From: Methyloligella sp.
GTDB lineage: Bacteria; Pseudomonadota; Alphaproteobacteria; Rhizobiales; HXMU1428-3
Length of the DNA stretch: 64,000 nucleotides
Assembly (NCBI GenBank): GCA_021604645.1
Contig: BQJJ01000013.1
Span: forward strand, 44,602 to 108,601
Direction of reading: 5' to 3'
Shown here: positions 1 through 9,077 of the stretch, piece by piece
How the letters are laid out: each line of letters opens with the position of its first letter
Numbering within the stretch: position 1 is the stretch's first letter
The notes under the pieces: generated by a model
Seen by the model: the letters and a program-made list of their open reading frames with translations, nothing else
Told to the model about the DNA's origin: nothing
Databases searched by the model: none
Program-made: the position numbers and the translations under genes

Positions 1-68
1 GGTCCCCAAGGACCATCACCACCACCATTTCGACCACCATTATTGCCGTTCTGACCACTCCAAGGCAT
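1..68 (-). CDS. hflK: HflK, N-terminal fragment (runs off window start)
   Basis: The first 22 codons, from ATG at 66-68, give a protein starting MPWSGQNG followed by a Gly/Asn-rich stretch and GPWG. This is the typical cytoplasmic N-terminus of HflK, the membrane stomatin/prohibitin-family protein that with HflC forms a complex modulating the FtsH protease. Only the pre-transmembrane tail is visible. The position downstream of thyA and folA on the same strand matches the common alphaproteobacterial order thyA-folA-hflK-hflC, here interrupted by two chemoreceptor-like genes. The call rests on a short but characteristic sequence plus synteny. Confidence 0.8.
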   Translation of the reverse strand, partial: MPWSGQNGNNGGRNGGGDGPWG

Positions 69-473
69 GCTTATTTCCCACAATGTTATTGACAAAAATA
101 CATAAAATTCAAAACTCTAATAAAGCTTCAAACTTTAAAGAAAACGTAACCGCAAAAAATCAAACCAGTAGCAAGAAAAACTTAAAACTGTCTCAGACTT
201 TTACGAAAAATAATTCATATGCTCTAATTTAAGAAGAAAGATAAGAATTTAAACCCCAAAAAGCAGAATTATGAGGAGAAAACAGCAATATCTACACCAA
301 AATAACGAAAATTATCACTTCAACGTTATAAAAGTCAGAACATAATAGTGCAATGGGAGAGAATAAAGAAAAACACAAACCTCAATTAAGGCTTTAAAAA
401 ACATACCAACCACTAAAGCCATATATAAATTGTTGACCAGCTGTGTTGCTTAATTAAAAAATCCGTTTAGCCC
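69..473. other. AT-rich intergenic region before hflK
   Basis: No convincing gene. The region is very A-rich, with no repeat-family copy and no clear hairpin terminator for the chemoreceptor gene that ends at 474. It must hold the promoter for hflK if that gene is not read through from upstream, but I cannot pick out convincing -35/-10 elements. Confidence 0.5.
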
Positions 474-1925
474 CTAGTCTGGAGTATAGCCTATTCTAAA
501 GCCACCCCAATGCCGTCCATGAACTAAAATAGGCGAGCTAATATCTTTCATAGGGACAAAAACCCCGCCGCCCATATCTCGCTGATAAGTTTGCAACAAT
601 AAAGGCTCTTGATTAACACTCGCTCTTGTACCTGTTAAATCATTAAAATAGCGGTGATTTCTAGAGTTCGCCATATTCCATACCGGATCATCACCTTGAG
701 GTTGAGACACTTTCTTTATATTCGTTGGAATATAGGCCGTATCATCGATAGCAGCGCACCAGGCAATACGCTCATCACTTGCAACGATCTCTTCAATCAA
801 TGGCGAAACTTTAGTGTCACAAAACTCTGTGAACTTCGCTATAAATTGCTCTGGATCTGTATTTGGAACAGATTGATGATCTCTATCAAATAAATCAGCT
901 TCTGTTAGAACATTTGAAGAAAGTGCATCTTCAAAAAGTTTGGTCACACTCTTAGCTGCTTCAGTTGCTTTATGTATGATTGCAGCTTCAGCTTTATTGG
1001 TCCCGCTCATAACTGAGAGCAAAACCAATTTATCACTTTCATCAGCTACATGCCGCATCGACTGAGAAACATCATTTAATTTTTCACTGGATCCCTGCAT
1101 ATTCTCTGCAAGCTGCGCCGAATTTTCAGAAAAGTCATTACATGTTGAATTGACAGTTGCCATTTGTTGATCAATCACACCCGTGGTTAAATCAATCGTC
1201 TCCATGGCCTCAGAAACCTTGCCAAGAATTTCACTAAATGAGCCGGAGCAATCCTGAACTTTTAACGCTGTTTTTGAAGTGTTTTCGCTTGTTTTATTCA
1301 GCAAATCAAAACCCGTTTTAATATCTCCGAGTGTTTCTTCAATTTGCATTGTCGCTTCAGATGTCGAAGACGCAAGAGCTTTCACCTCATTTGCAACAAC
1401 ACTAAACCCTTTACCAGCTTCCCCAGCACGGGCAGCCTCAATCGTCGCGTTTAAAGCAAGAAGGTTAGTCTGCTTGGCAATTCCATTAATAACATTCGTA
1501 ATGCTACCAACACTTTCAAGAGCGTCATTTAATTCAATTAAACGAGCTTCACTTTCACGAACAGCTGCGATCAATTTCGAAATCTCTTCATTAGTCGAAA
1601 CAACAGTACTCTGAGACGCCTGTATATCTCGAGTTGCCTCAGTTGAAACAGACTTAGCCTGTGAAATATTATCAGAAATTTCTGTTGTCGTATGAGTAAG
1701 GTCCGAAATTTGTTCGACAAAAACTGAGAATTTCTGAACATCTTCTTCTGCCGTTGCTGCAATTGTTTGAACGATATCCGCCGACACCGCAACATCAAGT
1801 CCAACACGGCTCAAATTCTCACCAATTTGATTTAAACTATCCATAACAGACGTGGAGATATCAGTATTTTCACCTCCATCGTTTTCAAACGATGTAACAA
1901 GCTCTTGCGCAACATCAGTCATCAA
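474..1925 (-). CDS. Cytoplasmic methyl-accepting chemotaxis-like protein, copy 1
   Basis: This 483-residue protein has no signal peptide or transmembrane segment. A long helical region contains the MCP signalling hairpin around residues 140-205, with the near-invariant core [19 protein letters not shown] followed by [12 protein letters not shown]. This is the tip that binds CheA/CheW. After it come more helices and a C-terminal globular domain of about 170 residues with conserved stretches [15 protein letters not shown] and HWGGFRIGY. The likely sensor thus follows the signalling domain, the reverse of the usual order. AGGGGGA lies just before the ATG. It is a tandem paralogue of the gene at 2309-3796. 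The ligand is unknown; a role in chemotaxis or another Che-type pathway is inferred from the hairpin. Confidence 0.85.
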   Translation of the reverse strand: MMTDVAQELVTSFENDGGENTDISTSVMDSLNQIGENLSRVGLDVAVSADIVQTIAATAEEDVQKFSVFVEQISDLTHTTTEISDNISQAKSVSTEATRDIQASQSTVVSTNEEISKLIAAVRESEARLIELNDALESVGSITNVINGIAKQTNLLALNATIEAARAGEAGKGFSVVANEVKALASSTSEATMQIEETLGDIKTGFDLLNKTSENTSKTALKVQDCSGSFSEILGKVSEAMETIDLTTGVIDQQMATVNSTCNDFSENSAQLAENMQGSSEKLNDVSQSMRHVADESDKLVLLSVMSGTNKAEAAIIHKATEAAKSVTKLFEDALSSNVLTEADLFDRDHQSVPNTDPEQFIAKFTEFCDTKVSPLIEEIVASDERIAWCAAIDDTAYIPTNIKKVSQPQGDDPVWNMANSRNHRYFNDLTGTRASVNQEPLLLQTYQRDMGGGVFVPMKDISSPILVHGRHWGGFRIGYTPD

Positions 1926-2103
1926 ATTATCCCCCTAAAGATCAAGCATTAAAAAGGCTACTAGAGAGGTATTAATTTACACTTACCTAAAATTTTCAGA
2001 AACCTTGCTTAAAAAAGAAATCATAGGAAGAAAAGCCAAAAATTGAAGCTAAAAGCAAGACAGTCACAAATTTAATAATGCAAATACAATGAGTTAACAA
2101 AAA

Positions 2104-2131
2104 AGCCGAAGCATGAAAGAATGCTTCGGCT
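2104..2131 (-). terminator. Intrinsic terminator after chemoreceptor copy 2
   Basis: A perfect 11-bp stem (AGCCGAAGCAT with ATGCTTCGGCT, 6-nt loop) is followed on the minus strand by a run of six T. It sits in the gap 1926-2308, about 180 bp past the stop of the 2309-3796 gene, and separates the two chemoreceptor genes into different transcription units. Nothing else stands out in that gap. Confidence 0.8.
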
Positions 2132-2308
2132 CAAAAACAGAGGTGTTTGATATTGTTTCATAAACCACTGATAAACAAATCAGATCACAGAAGGTTATTT
2201 ACCTTCCCTCACAACACAGATAGTCAATAGAAAATAATACCCCAATTGCTTACGAACAACCGTAAGCGTCGCAAAAATGGCCTACAAGAAAACAAACGTA
2301 GGAGAAAA

Positions 2309-3796
2309 CTAAGGCTTGTATCCAACTCTAAAACCGCCCCAATGCTTTCCTTGAACCATAATCGGTGCGGAGCAATCTTTCATAACAACGAAATTCCCGC
2401 CACCCATGTCACGCAAATATGTCTGTAATAATACATCCTTTGTATTGGTACCAGAACGGCTCCCAGTCTTATCATCAAAGATCCGGCGGTTACGTGAATT
2501 AGCAGCATTCCACACAGGGTCATCCCCTTGTGGTTGTGAAAACTTCTTATTATGGGTTGGCAAATAAGCCTTATCATCAACAGCCGCACAAAAAGCAATA
2601 TGATCATTCTTTGTAAGTAGCCGCTCTTGTAACGGTGTTAGAACTTCATCCGTAAATTCAGTAAATTTGGTCATGTACTGAATAGGGTTTGTCCCTGGAA
2701 TTTCTTGGTAATTACGATCAAACAAATCAGAAACTTGTATACGTCCACTTTGAACAGCAGTTTCAAAAATCTGCGAAATTTCTTTGGCAGCATCTTTCGT
2801 ATAATTAATAATTTCGGTATCAGAAATAGCCGCATCATGAGTGGCTGCAATCACCACAAGCTCATCACCAGCATCACAAACTTGGCTCATCTTTTTCGAA
2901 ACAGAATGAAGCGCTTCATTTGCTTGATCCACATTAGCAGAAACCACATCGCCAGATGTCAGAATACCACTGCAAATATCAATAACATTAGTCATACGCA
3001 TTGAGATTTGATCTGTAGCATCATCCACTTCAGAAAGTGATTGCGAAGAACCGCTTAATAATTCAGTGAACATAGCCGCTTGTTTTTCAACTTCGGTAGC
3101 TGTTGCAGTCGCATCATCACTCTGATGGCTTAATTGTTCGAAACCGTTCTTAATTTCTTCAAGTGTTTCTTCAATTTCAGCTGTAGCCTGAGACGTTGAA
3201 CCAGCCAAAGCTTTCACTTCACTCGCAACAACACTAAAACCTTTGCCAGCTTCACCTGCTCGCGCAGCTTCAATTGTTGCGTTTAAGGCAAGTAAATTCG
3301 TTTGTTTAGCAATACCGTTAATAACACCCGCAATGTTTCCAACACTCTCAAGTGAGGAGCTCATCGTCGTCATCGCAGATTGAATTTTCTCAACAGAAGA
3401 GACCAAACCAGCAATCTTATCGACAGTGGTTGAAACAGTATCTTGTGAGGCCATCATTTCATGATTGGCGCCACGGGCAATTTCACTAGAATGTTGGATT
3501 TCACGAGCAATTTCATCATTTACTGTGCGTAGTTCTCTTATTTTTTCGATGAAACTTAGGAACACTTCTTTATCAGCGCTCGATCTGTCAGCGATCCCAT
3601 CAATCGTACCGGATGCCTCAGCAATATCCAATCCTAAATGACTAACCCGTGTACTTAAGACATCAAAGGCCTGCTTAACAGCTTCCAATTGAGCCGCATC
3701 TGCCTGAGCTGCATTTGATTGAGCACCTTGTGTATGCGCCCCTTCATTTGATGCGTCTGTATCAACCGCATCATTCACTAATAATTGCGCACCCAT
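2309..3796 (-). CDS. Cytoplasmic methyl-accepting chemotaxis-like protein, copy 2
   Basis: A 495-residue paralogue of the preceding gene, with the same layout: a helical N-terminal part, MCP signalling hairpin ([19 protein letters not shown], then [19 protein letters not shown]), and a C-terminal domain with [14 protein letters not shown] and HWGGFRVGY. There is no membrane segment. The reading frame is open seven codons further upstream, but the ATG at 3794-3796 is preceded by an AGGGGTGG Shine-Dalgarno at good distance and is preferred. The N-terminus is Ala/Gln/Asp-rich and differs from copy 1, while signalling and C-terminal domains are strongly alike, so this is a tandem duplication with divergence at the N-terminus. 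Confidence 0.85.
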   Translation of the reverse strand: MGAQLLVNDAVDTDASNEGAHTQGAQSNAAQADAAQLEAVKQAFDVLSTRVSHLGLDIAEASGTIDGIADRSSADKEVFLSFIEKIRELRTVNDEIAREIQHSSEIARGANHEMMASQDTVSTTVDKIAGLVSSVEKIQSAMTTMSSSLESVGNIAGVINGIAKQTNLLALNATIEAARAGEAGKGFSVVASEVKALAGSTSQATAEIEETLEEIKNGFEQLSHQSDDATATATEVEKQAAMFTELLSGSSQSLSEVDDATDQISMRMTNVIDICSGILTSGDVVSANVDQANEALHSVSKKMSQVCDAGDELVVIAATHDAAISDTEIINYTKDAAKEISQIFETAVQSGRIQVSDLFDRNYQEIPGTNPIQYMTKFTEFTDEVLTPLQERLLTKNDHIAFCAAVDDKAYLPTHNKKFSQPQGDDPVWNAANSRNRRIFDDKTGSRSGTNTKDVLLQTYLRDMGGGNFVVMKDCSAPIMVQGKHWGGFRVGYKP

Positions 3797-4001
3797 TAAT
3801 CCACCCCTGAATTGCAATAAGTTAAACTATGAATAAAATAAAAAGCCTCCTGCATAAAAATCTCAGCAGAAGATATAAATTTAATTCAAAAAGCTTAACT
3901 TTAATTCGTTAACAGATGATCAACCAAGAAGTGCGAATAAAGCCCCTAAAATCTGGAACTTTAGTGCAAATTAAGTAGAATTATGAAGTTTTTTTCAAAA
4001 T

Positions 4002-4517
4002 TCATGTATTCGAGGCGCTTTTCTCATAAAAAATGTTACTAAAATCATAACAATCTTTTTCGTTAGCATTAACCAATTCACGGCTAACCTCCCGCCAAAG
4101 CGATAAATCCAATTCAGGGAAGCTTGCATCTCCTGATGGGCTTGCGTGAACCTGAGTATAATAAAGACGAGTGGCATGAGGCATAAAGGCTTTATAAATC
4201 TCAGCACCACCAATAATCATAATTTCAGTCGCATTTGTTGCAAGAGCTTCCCTCGAGCCAATCTCAAGCGCATCTTCCACACTCCTCACCACAAAAGCTC
4301 CATCAGCAGAAAACCCCTGATCACGCGATAAAATAATATTGGCACGGCCATCCAAAGGCTTGCCTATAGAAAGAAAGGTCTTACGCCCCATAACAATGGG
4401 CTTGCCCATAGTTAGCTTACGAAACCGCTTCAAATCAGAAGGAAGGCGCCACGGCAAATCATTACCATTCCCAATAATGCCATTTTCTGCAACCGCGACA
4501 ACAAATGAAATATGCAC
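4002..4517 (-). CDS. folA: Dihydrofolate reductase
   Basis: This 171-residue protein reduces dihydrofolate to tetrahydrofolate with NADPH, regenerating the cofactor oxidised by ThyA just upstream. Family motifs include AENGIIG near the N-terminus, LPWRLPSDLKRF containing the active-site acidic residue, and MGRKTF of the cofactor-binding region. The start is chosen as GTG at 4517, because an AAAGGGG Shine-Dalgarno lies 7-8 nt before it, whereas the TTG two codons earlier almost touches that site. The gene starts about 24 bp after the thyA stop, so the two probably share a transcript. Confidence 0.95.
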   Translation of the reverse strand: MHISFVVAVAENGIIGNGNDLPWRLPSDLKRFRKLTMGKPIVMGRKTFLSIGKPLDGRANIILSRDQGFSADGAFVVRSVEDALEIGSREALATNATEIMIIGGAEIYKAFMPHATRLYYTQVHASPSGDASFPELDLSLWREVSRELVNANEKDCYDFSNIFYEKSASNT

Positions 4518-4541
4518 GAACAAACCCCTTTAATAAAAAGA

Positions 4542-5348
4542 TTAAACAGCTATCGGAGCTTTAATCGACGGCTCAGCGTCATACCCAATAAGTTCAAAAT
4601 CTTCATATACAAATGCAAATAGATCCATCACATCAGGGTTTATTTTCATAGTTGGTAATGATTTTGGTGTTCGGCTCAGTTGCAATTCTGTCTGCTCTAG
4701 ATGATTTAGGTATAGATGAGCATCCCCGAGCGTATGTACAAAATCACCAGGTTTTAATCCAGTCACTTGCGCCAGCATCATCGTCAGCAATGCATAAGAC
4801 GCAATGTTAAAGGGAACACCAAGGAATATATCAGCTGAACGTTGGTACAATTGGCAGGATAACTTGCCATCCGCCACATAGAACTGAAACAAACAATGAC
4901 ATGGCGGCAAAGCCATATGATCAACTTTAGCCGGGTTCCAGGCACTCACAATATGTCGCCGAGAGGTTGGATTAGTCTTTAAAGACGTAACCAATTGTTC
5001 AATTTGATCAATCGTACGATTTGGATCATCTCTGGTCGGAGCTGGCCAAGAGCGCCATTGAGAGCCATATACCGGCCCAAGATCACCATTTTCATCCGCC
5101 CATTCGTCCCAAATCGAAACGCCATGCTTTTTTAAGTATGAGATGTTCGTCTCACCTTTTAAAAACCAAAGCAATTCGTGAATAATCGACTTCAAATGCA
5201 GTTTCTTGGTTGTCAGCACAGGGAACCCCTCAGAGAGATCAAACCTCATCTGATGCCCAAATATGCTACGAGTGCCCGTTTTTGTTCTATCATCGCGCAT
5301 AATTCCCTCATTGGAAACCAGCGCAAGCAAATCTAAATATTGTCTCAT
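4542..5348 (-). CDS. thyA: Thymidylate synthase
   Basis: A 268-residue ThyA, close to the usual 264 residues. It methylates dUMP to dTMP using methylene-tetrahydrofolate, producing dihydrofolate for FolA. The catalytic cysteine is about residue 150 in [12 protein letters not shown]. The phosphate-binding [12 protein letters not shown] and [10 protein letters not shown] motifs follow. It is first of the minus-strand thyA-folA pair, divergent from the tmRNA gene. Confidence 0.98.
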   Translation of the reverse strand: MRQYLDLLALVSNEGIMRDDRTKTGTRSIFGHQMRFDLSEGFPVLTTKKLHLKSIIHELLWFLKGETNISYLKKHGVSIWDEWADENGDLGPVYGSQWRSWPAPTRDDPNRTIDQIEQLVTSLKTNPTSRRHIVSAWNPAKVDHMALPPCHCLFQFYVADGKLSCQLYQRSADIFLGVPFNIASYALLTMMLAQVTGLKPGDFVHTLGDAHLYLNHLEQTELQLSRTPKSLPTMKINPDVMDLFAFVYEDFELIGYDAEPSIKAPIAV

Positions 5349-5501
5349 AAGGCTAAGTTTTGACTGAATTTACCAAATAGGTCCAGCCAGTTTTAGTCAC
5401 AAAACTGTGCTTACTGACAACTTATCCATATAAATTCAACCATTCAGTTACCCTTTTGACAAACAACCCCTTTTTTTTGCCATGGAGGTGCTCTATATTG
5501 A

Positions 5502-5911
5502 GTCTGTGGGAGAATTTCCACTATGGCGATAAACTGTCATCGTAATAAACCATTCGGACCCGGGGGCGGTACCCGGCGCCTCCACCAAAAGCCCACAAAG
5601 CCGCAAGTAATTTAGTGCAAGCCTTAGTTGAAAATTTCAATCAAAAAATCAAGAGGCAAGCACAAAACGAATTACAAACAGGCAAGCCTGTGGGTTTTTG
5701 ATGGGGGCGAAATAGGATCGACGAGGGTGTAAAGGATGGTCTTTCGCTCGGCATGGTACCACCGCATCGGACCATTACAGTAGTTGCAAATGACAACTCT
5801 GCTCCAGTTGCTCAAGCTGCTTAGTAAGCGGTGACGACAACTGAAATAAACTCCTAGTCGGTTAAGCTCGGCTAGGCGCGGTTTGGAGAGCACCGGGCAA
5901 CAGAAGCTCTC
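5502..5911 (+). ncRNA. ssrA: Permuted two-piece tmRNA
   Basis: The alphaproteobacterial permuted gene order is visible. First comes the acceptor piece, ending in the tRNA-like 3' end CGCCTCC-A-CCA (CCA at 5585-5587). An intervening segment follows that is removed on maturation. Then comes the coding piece, beginning GGGGGCG at 5703, which pairs with CGCCTCC to rebuild the acceptor stem with one G-U pair. The coding piece holds the tag reading frame at 5786-5824. It ends near a hairpin at about 5884-5911 (GGAGAG...CTCTCC). The boundary at 5502 is approximate. tmRNA rescues ribosomes stalled on broken messages and tags the products; the sspB gene next door encodes the adaptor for those tags. 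Confidence 0.93.
5786..5824 (+). other. tmRNA proteolysis tag reading frame
   Basis: Codons from GCA at 5786 to the TAG stop encode ANDNSAPVAQAA, following the alanine carried by the tmRNA itself. ANDN near the start (the SspB-binding end) and the final AA (the ClpX-recognition end) are the hallmarks of alphaproteobacterial tags. The middle SAPVAQ is unlike the acidic or aromatic middles usual in relatives. The call is firm from its position inside the coding piece. Confidence 0.92.
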
Positions 5912-6064
5912 CATTAGTTATTTAAGAATAAATAGCTATCAAATAGGCATTATTTCTGCTTAAATTGATAGAAATAGCGACTTTTAAAACAATATAGATT
6001 TTAATAAATTTAAAGATCTAGCACTCAAAAAGTAAGACACAAAAAGAAAGAGGCCTTGCCGGTC

Positions 6065-6727
6065 ATGAACGGTCAAACAATTAATTACGAAAACTTAGCA
6101 AAAGAAGCTCTTCGTTCCGTTGTCCATTCTGTTCTAAAGCAAGTGAAAGAAGAGGGGCTGCCTGGTGAGCACCATTTCTACATCTCTTTCCACACCATGG
6201 CACCAGGTGTAAAAATCTCCAATCGAATCAAAGCACAATACCCAAAAGAAATGACAATTGTGCTACAGCATCAATATTGGGATTTAAAAGTTGAAGACGA
6301 ATATTTTGAAGTTCGTCTCTCATTTTCCAATATCCCAGAACTTCTAGTAATCCCTTACAGCGCCGTCAAAGTCTTCTTTGACCCCTCAGTTCCTTATGGG
6401 CTTCAGTTTGATCAAACACACCGCCCAGAAGCAGTTGAAGACAAATCAGCTTTCATTGAAGATCATTGGCAAATGCAGTCAGACAATGGTGAAAATCCAT
6501 TTAGCAAACTTGCTATGGATGATATCAGCCATTTTGGTAGCAACTCTTCTGAGAATGAGTTTACACCAAACATCAATGTCGAAACAGATATCAACATAGA
6601 AGATGAAATCCCCAATTTCCCATCCGAGGAAGAAATCCTTGAGAGCGAAACAGAAGAAACTTCTGACAAAACTGATAGTGATAGCGCCGATATAGTGTCC
6701 TTAGATGCATTTCGTAAGAACAAATAA
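6065..6727 (+). CDS. sspB: SspB, ClpXP adaptor for ssrA-tagged proteins
   Basis: A 220-residue alphaproteobacterial SspB. The N-terminal 150 residues form the tag-binding domain, with GLPGEHHFYISF, MTIVLQHQYWDL, VIPYSAVKVFFDPSVPYGLQF and related family stretches. An acidic, low-complexity tail follows. It ends in IVSLDAFRKNK, the short C-terminal motif that docks on ClpX. The reading frame is open from a TTG at 6056, but that codon nearly touches the GAGG Shine-Dalgarno, so the ATG at 6065 is preferred. The gene lies directly after ssrA: one makes the tag and the other delivers it to ClpXP. Confidence 0.93.
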   Translation: MNGQTINYENLAKEALRSVVHSVLKQVKEEGLPGEHHFYISFHTMAPGVKISNRIKAQYPKEMTIVLQHQYWDLKVEDEYFEVRLSFSNIPELLVIPYSAVKVFFDPSVPYGLQFDQTHRPEAVEDKSAFIEDHWQMQSDNGENPFSKLAMDDISHFGSNSSENEFTPNINVETDINIEDEIPNFPSEEEILESETEETSDKTDSDSADIVSLDAFRKNK

Positions 6728-7130
6728 ACAAACTCACAAATCCACACATCCAGAAATCAACAAACAATAGAGAGTCCATCTCTTATCAAACTAAGCACTC
6801 TTTCCAAATATCAATGTGGTAAAACTTACATTTTTACGAATATCGCGTTCAAAAAAGATTGATTTTCTCTAAAATTTACTGAATTGGTATGGCTTTTCTG
6901 ATCATTTACCTCTATGCAATGGGGTAAATTCCAACAGAATATTCAAACAACATTTCCTTTAGCAGTTACAAGGGAGATGAATGACTAATCCATACTATCT
7001 ATACCCCTTTTTGAGCTGACAAAAATAAAACGCTTTTTACAGAAGTCAAAGTCAGTGCTCAATCACATAGGTAATGGAAATAAAAAGGTAAAGCGCATCA
7101 CCACGTGTCCTATTAAAAGGAGAATTTACA
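6728..7130. other. Intergenic region upstream of fumC
   Basis: No member of either repeat family and no convincing promoter. The only item of note is a 12-codon frame at 6981-7019 behind a good Shine-Dalgarno (AAGGGAG), rich in Tyr, Leu and Pro, about 110 bp before fumC. It could be a leader peptide or chance. Confidence 0.4.
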
Positions 7131-8519
7131 ATGTCAACTCGCTCAGAAACAGATAGCTTCGGCGCACTGGACGTCCCAAGTGATAAATATTGGGGTGCCC
7201 AAACACAGCGCTCACTCGGTAACTTCAAAATTGGCATAGAAACCATGCCAAAATCATTGATCAGAGCACTTGGTATTGTAAAAAAAGCAGCAGCTCTTAG
7301 TAATAACGACCTGGATAACCTTGAAACCAAAATCAGTGACGCCATCGCAAAAGCAGCAGACGATGTCATTGACGGCAAATTAAATGATCATTTCCCATTG
7401 GTTGTTTGGCAAACAGGCTCCGGCACGCAATCAAACATGAACGCCAATGAAGTTATTTCAAACAGAGCCATTGAAATTTTAGGCGGCACAATTGGCACTA
7501 AAGAGCCAGTTCATCCAAACGATCACGTCAATCGTTCACAAAGTTCAAACGATACATTTCCAACCGCTATGCATATCGCAGCCGTTGAAGAAATTCACAA
7601 ATCACTCATCCCGGCTTTAAAACATTTACATAAAGCTTTGGACGAAAAAGCCAACAGTTGGAACGACATCATCAAAATTGGCCGCACGCACTGCCAGGAT
7701 GCAACTCCTCTAACCTTAGGCCAGGAATTTTCAGGTTACGCAGCGCAAATCGCAAATGGCATTTCACGTGTAGAAAATGCTCTTCCAAGAATGTATGCAC
7801 TTGCTCAAGGCGGTACAGCAGTTGGAACAGGCCTAAATGCAAAACCTGATTTTGCCGTTAAATTCGCAAGTCATGTAGCAAAAATTACAGGCCTGGATTT
7901 CATCACAGCACCAAACAAATTTGAAGCACTTGCAGCCCATGACGCTTTTGTAGAAATGTCAGGTGCCCTAAACACCATCGCTGTTAGCTTGTTTAAAATC
8001 GCCAATGACATTCGTCTCCTTGGCTCTGGTCCTCGCTCTGGTTTAGGTGAATTAAGCTTACCAGAAAATGAGCCTGGCTCATCAATCATGCCCGGTAAAG
8101 TCAACCCAACACAATGTGAAGCCCTCACAATGGTAGCAAGCCAAATCATGGGGAATCACACCACAATCACGTTCGCTGGCAGCCAAGGTCACTTCGAACT
8201 GAACGTATATAAGCCGGTCATGGCTTACAATTTACTACAATCAATTCAATTGATTAGTGATGCATCTGTTTCATTCACTGACAACTGCGTTGTCGGCATC
8301 AAGCCAAATTCAGAGCAGATCAAACAATTAATGGGACGCTCACTCATGCTGGTCACAGCATTAGCGCCTAAAATTGGCTATGATAATGCCACAACAATAG
8401 CTAAAACAGCGCATAAAAATGGAACAACTTTAAAAGAAGAAGCGCTAAACCTTGGCTTTGTAACTTCAGAAGAATTTGATGCCATCGTTCGTCCAGAGGA
8501 TATGATCGGCCCCAAATAA
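7131..8519 (+). CDS. fumC: Class II fumarate hydratase
   Basis: A 462-residue iron-independent fumarase of the aspartase/fumarase superfamily. It interconverts fumarate and malate in the TCA cycle as a cytoplasmic homotetramer. Signature [13 protein letters not shown] lies at about residues 317-329. Substrate-binding GSGTQSNMN and the SSNDTFPTA stretch are present, and the length is normal. AAAAGGAG sits 8 nt before the ATG. The small ribbon-helix-helix gene follows on the same strand after a cluster of intergenic palindromes, an association seen in related genomes. Confidence 0.97.
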   Translation: MSTRSETDSFGALDVPSDKYWGAQTQRSLGNFKIGIETMPKSLIRALGIVKKAAALSNNDLDNLETKISDAIAKAADDVIDGKLNDHFPLVVWQTGSGTQSNMNANEVISNRAIEILGGTIGTKEPVHPNDHVNRSQSSNDTFPTAMHIAAVEEIHKSLIPALKHLHKALDEKANSWNDIIKIGRTHCQDATPLTLGQEFSGYAAQIANGISRVENALPRMYALAQGGTAVGTGLNAKPDFAVKFASHVAKITGLDFITAPNKFEALAAHDAFVEMSGALNTIAVSLFKIANDIRLLGSGPRSGLGELSLPENEPGSSIMPGKVNPTQCEALTMVASQIMGNHTTITFAGSQGHFELNVYKPVMAYNLLQSIQLISDASVSFTDNCVVGIKPNSEQIKQLMGRSLMLVTALAPKIGYDNATTIAKTAHKNGTTLKEEALNLGFVTSEEFDAIVRPEDMIGPK

Positions 8520-8529
8520 AACTAAACAA

Positions 8530-8655
8530 GCGCGGTTGTTGCTTGCGGATGCTAGTAGGCATCTGAAGCACAGAAAAGGCAATCTAAAGCGCAATTAAAC
8601 AAACACGGTTGCTAGTAGGCAATATGAAGGCACATTAAAAAGTGCAACTGAAGCG
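8530..8655 (+). repeat. Bulged palindrome cluster 1 (nested copies)
   Basis: Two units of the short palindrome family. The outer unit 8530-8592 has GCGC at both ends, with arms GGTTG and CAATC and a TAAA bulge before the closing GCGC. In its loop lies a complete inner unit at 8545-8569 (GC-GGATGC, loop TAGTA, GGCATC-TGAA-GC). A second unit at about 8605-8655 has arms GGTTGC and GGCAAT and is followed by a small GCAC/GTGC hairpin. The cluster lies between fumC and the ribbon-helix-helix gene. Confidence 0.85.
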
Positions 8656-8782
8656 TTACTAAAAAAATCTGGCTCAAATAATAAGGGTATGGAAAATCAA
8701 GCCCAATCACTTATAACTTTGAGCCAGCCCGAACTATTAAACTTGAACCCTAACCCCTCCCCGGAGTTTATAAAAATAAAGA

Positions 8783-9010
8783 ATGCAAGACATCCCAAAG
8801 AAAAGATCTCTTACCTTAAAAGGACACCGCACCTCCATATCACTTGAAGACGCATTTTGGTCCGCCCTCAATGATATTGCCAACAAACAAACCAAATCGA
8901 TTTCTGAATTGGTTGAAATAATTGATGAAAATAGAGGTGAAGCAGGACTATCCAGCACCATTCGCATTTATATTCTTCAATATTATCGAAGTCAGCTAGC
9001 AGCGAGTTAA
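8783..9010 (+). CDS. Small ribbon-helix-helix domain protein
   Basis: A 75-residue protein resembling the ribbon-helix-helix domain family with a compact core: a strand region KRSLTLKGHRTSISL, then helices AFWSALNDIANK and SISELVEIIDENR, with a final RIYILQYYRSQ. Such proteins normally bind DNA as dimers through the paired strand, so a regulatory role is likely, but no target can be assigned. It follows fumC on the same strand. The Shine-Dalgarno is weak. Confidence 0.75.
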   Translation: MQDIPKKRSLTLKGHRTSISLEDAFWSALNDIANKQTKSISELVEIIDENRGEAGLSSTIRIYILQYYRSQLAAS

Positions 9011-9015
9011 AAAAT

Positions 9016-9055
9016 AAACTCCCCTAAATAACGGTTGAGTTATTTAGGGGAGTTT
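9016..9055. terminator. Bidirectional intrinsic terminator
   Basis: A perfect 17-bp stem (AAACTCCCCTAAATAAC with its complement) and 6-nt loop GGTTGA lie between two convergent genes, the ribbon-helix-helix gene ending at 9010 and the AsmA gene ending at 9078. A T-run follows on the minus strand, and a short T-rich stretch is included on the plus strand, so it can serve both. Confidence 0.9.
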
Positions 9056-9077
9056 GTTGTATCCATAAACAAATAAA

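Noticed and set aside
5456..5499. TTGACA (5456-5461) and TATATT (5494-5499) as the ssrA promoter
   Set aside because: The spacing of 32 bp is far from the 17 bp needed, so the two boxes cannot form one promoter. The real one is unresolved.
5672..5914. 80-codon open frame on the minus strand over the tmRNA coding piece
   Set aside because: It is antisense to a clear tmRNA, and its protein resembles no family I know.
5588..6064. Integrated element at the tmRNA 3' end
   Set aside because: tmRNA genes are common integration sites, but sspB follows directly, no integrase is present, and no repeat of the tmRNA end was seen nearby.
8530..8655. Repeat clusters considered as CRISPR or tandem repeats
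   Set aside because: The units are palindromic, nested and scattered singly across gaps, with no regular spacers and no cas genes.
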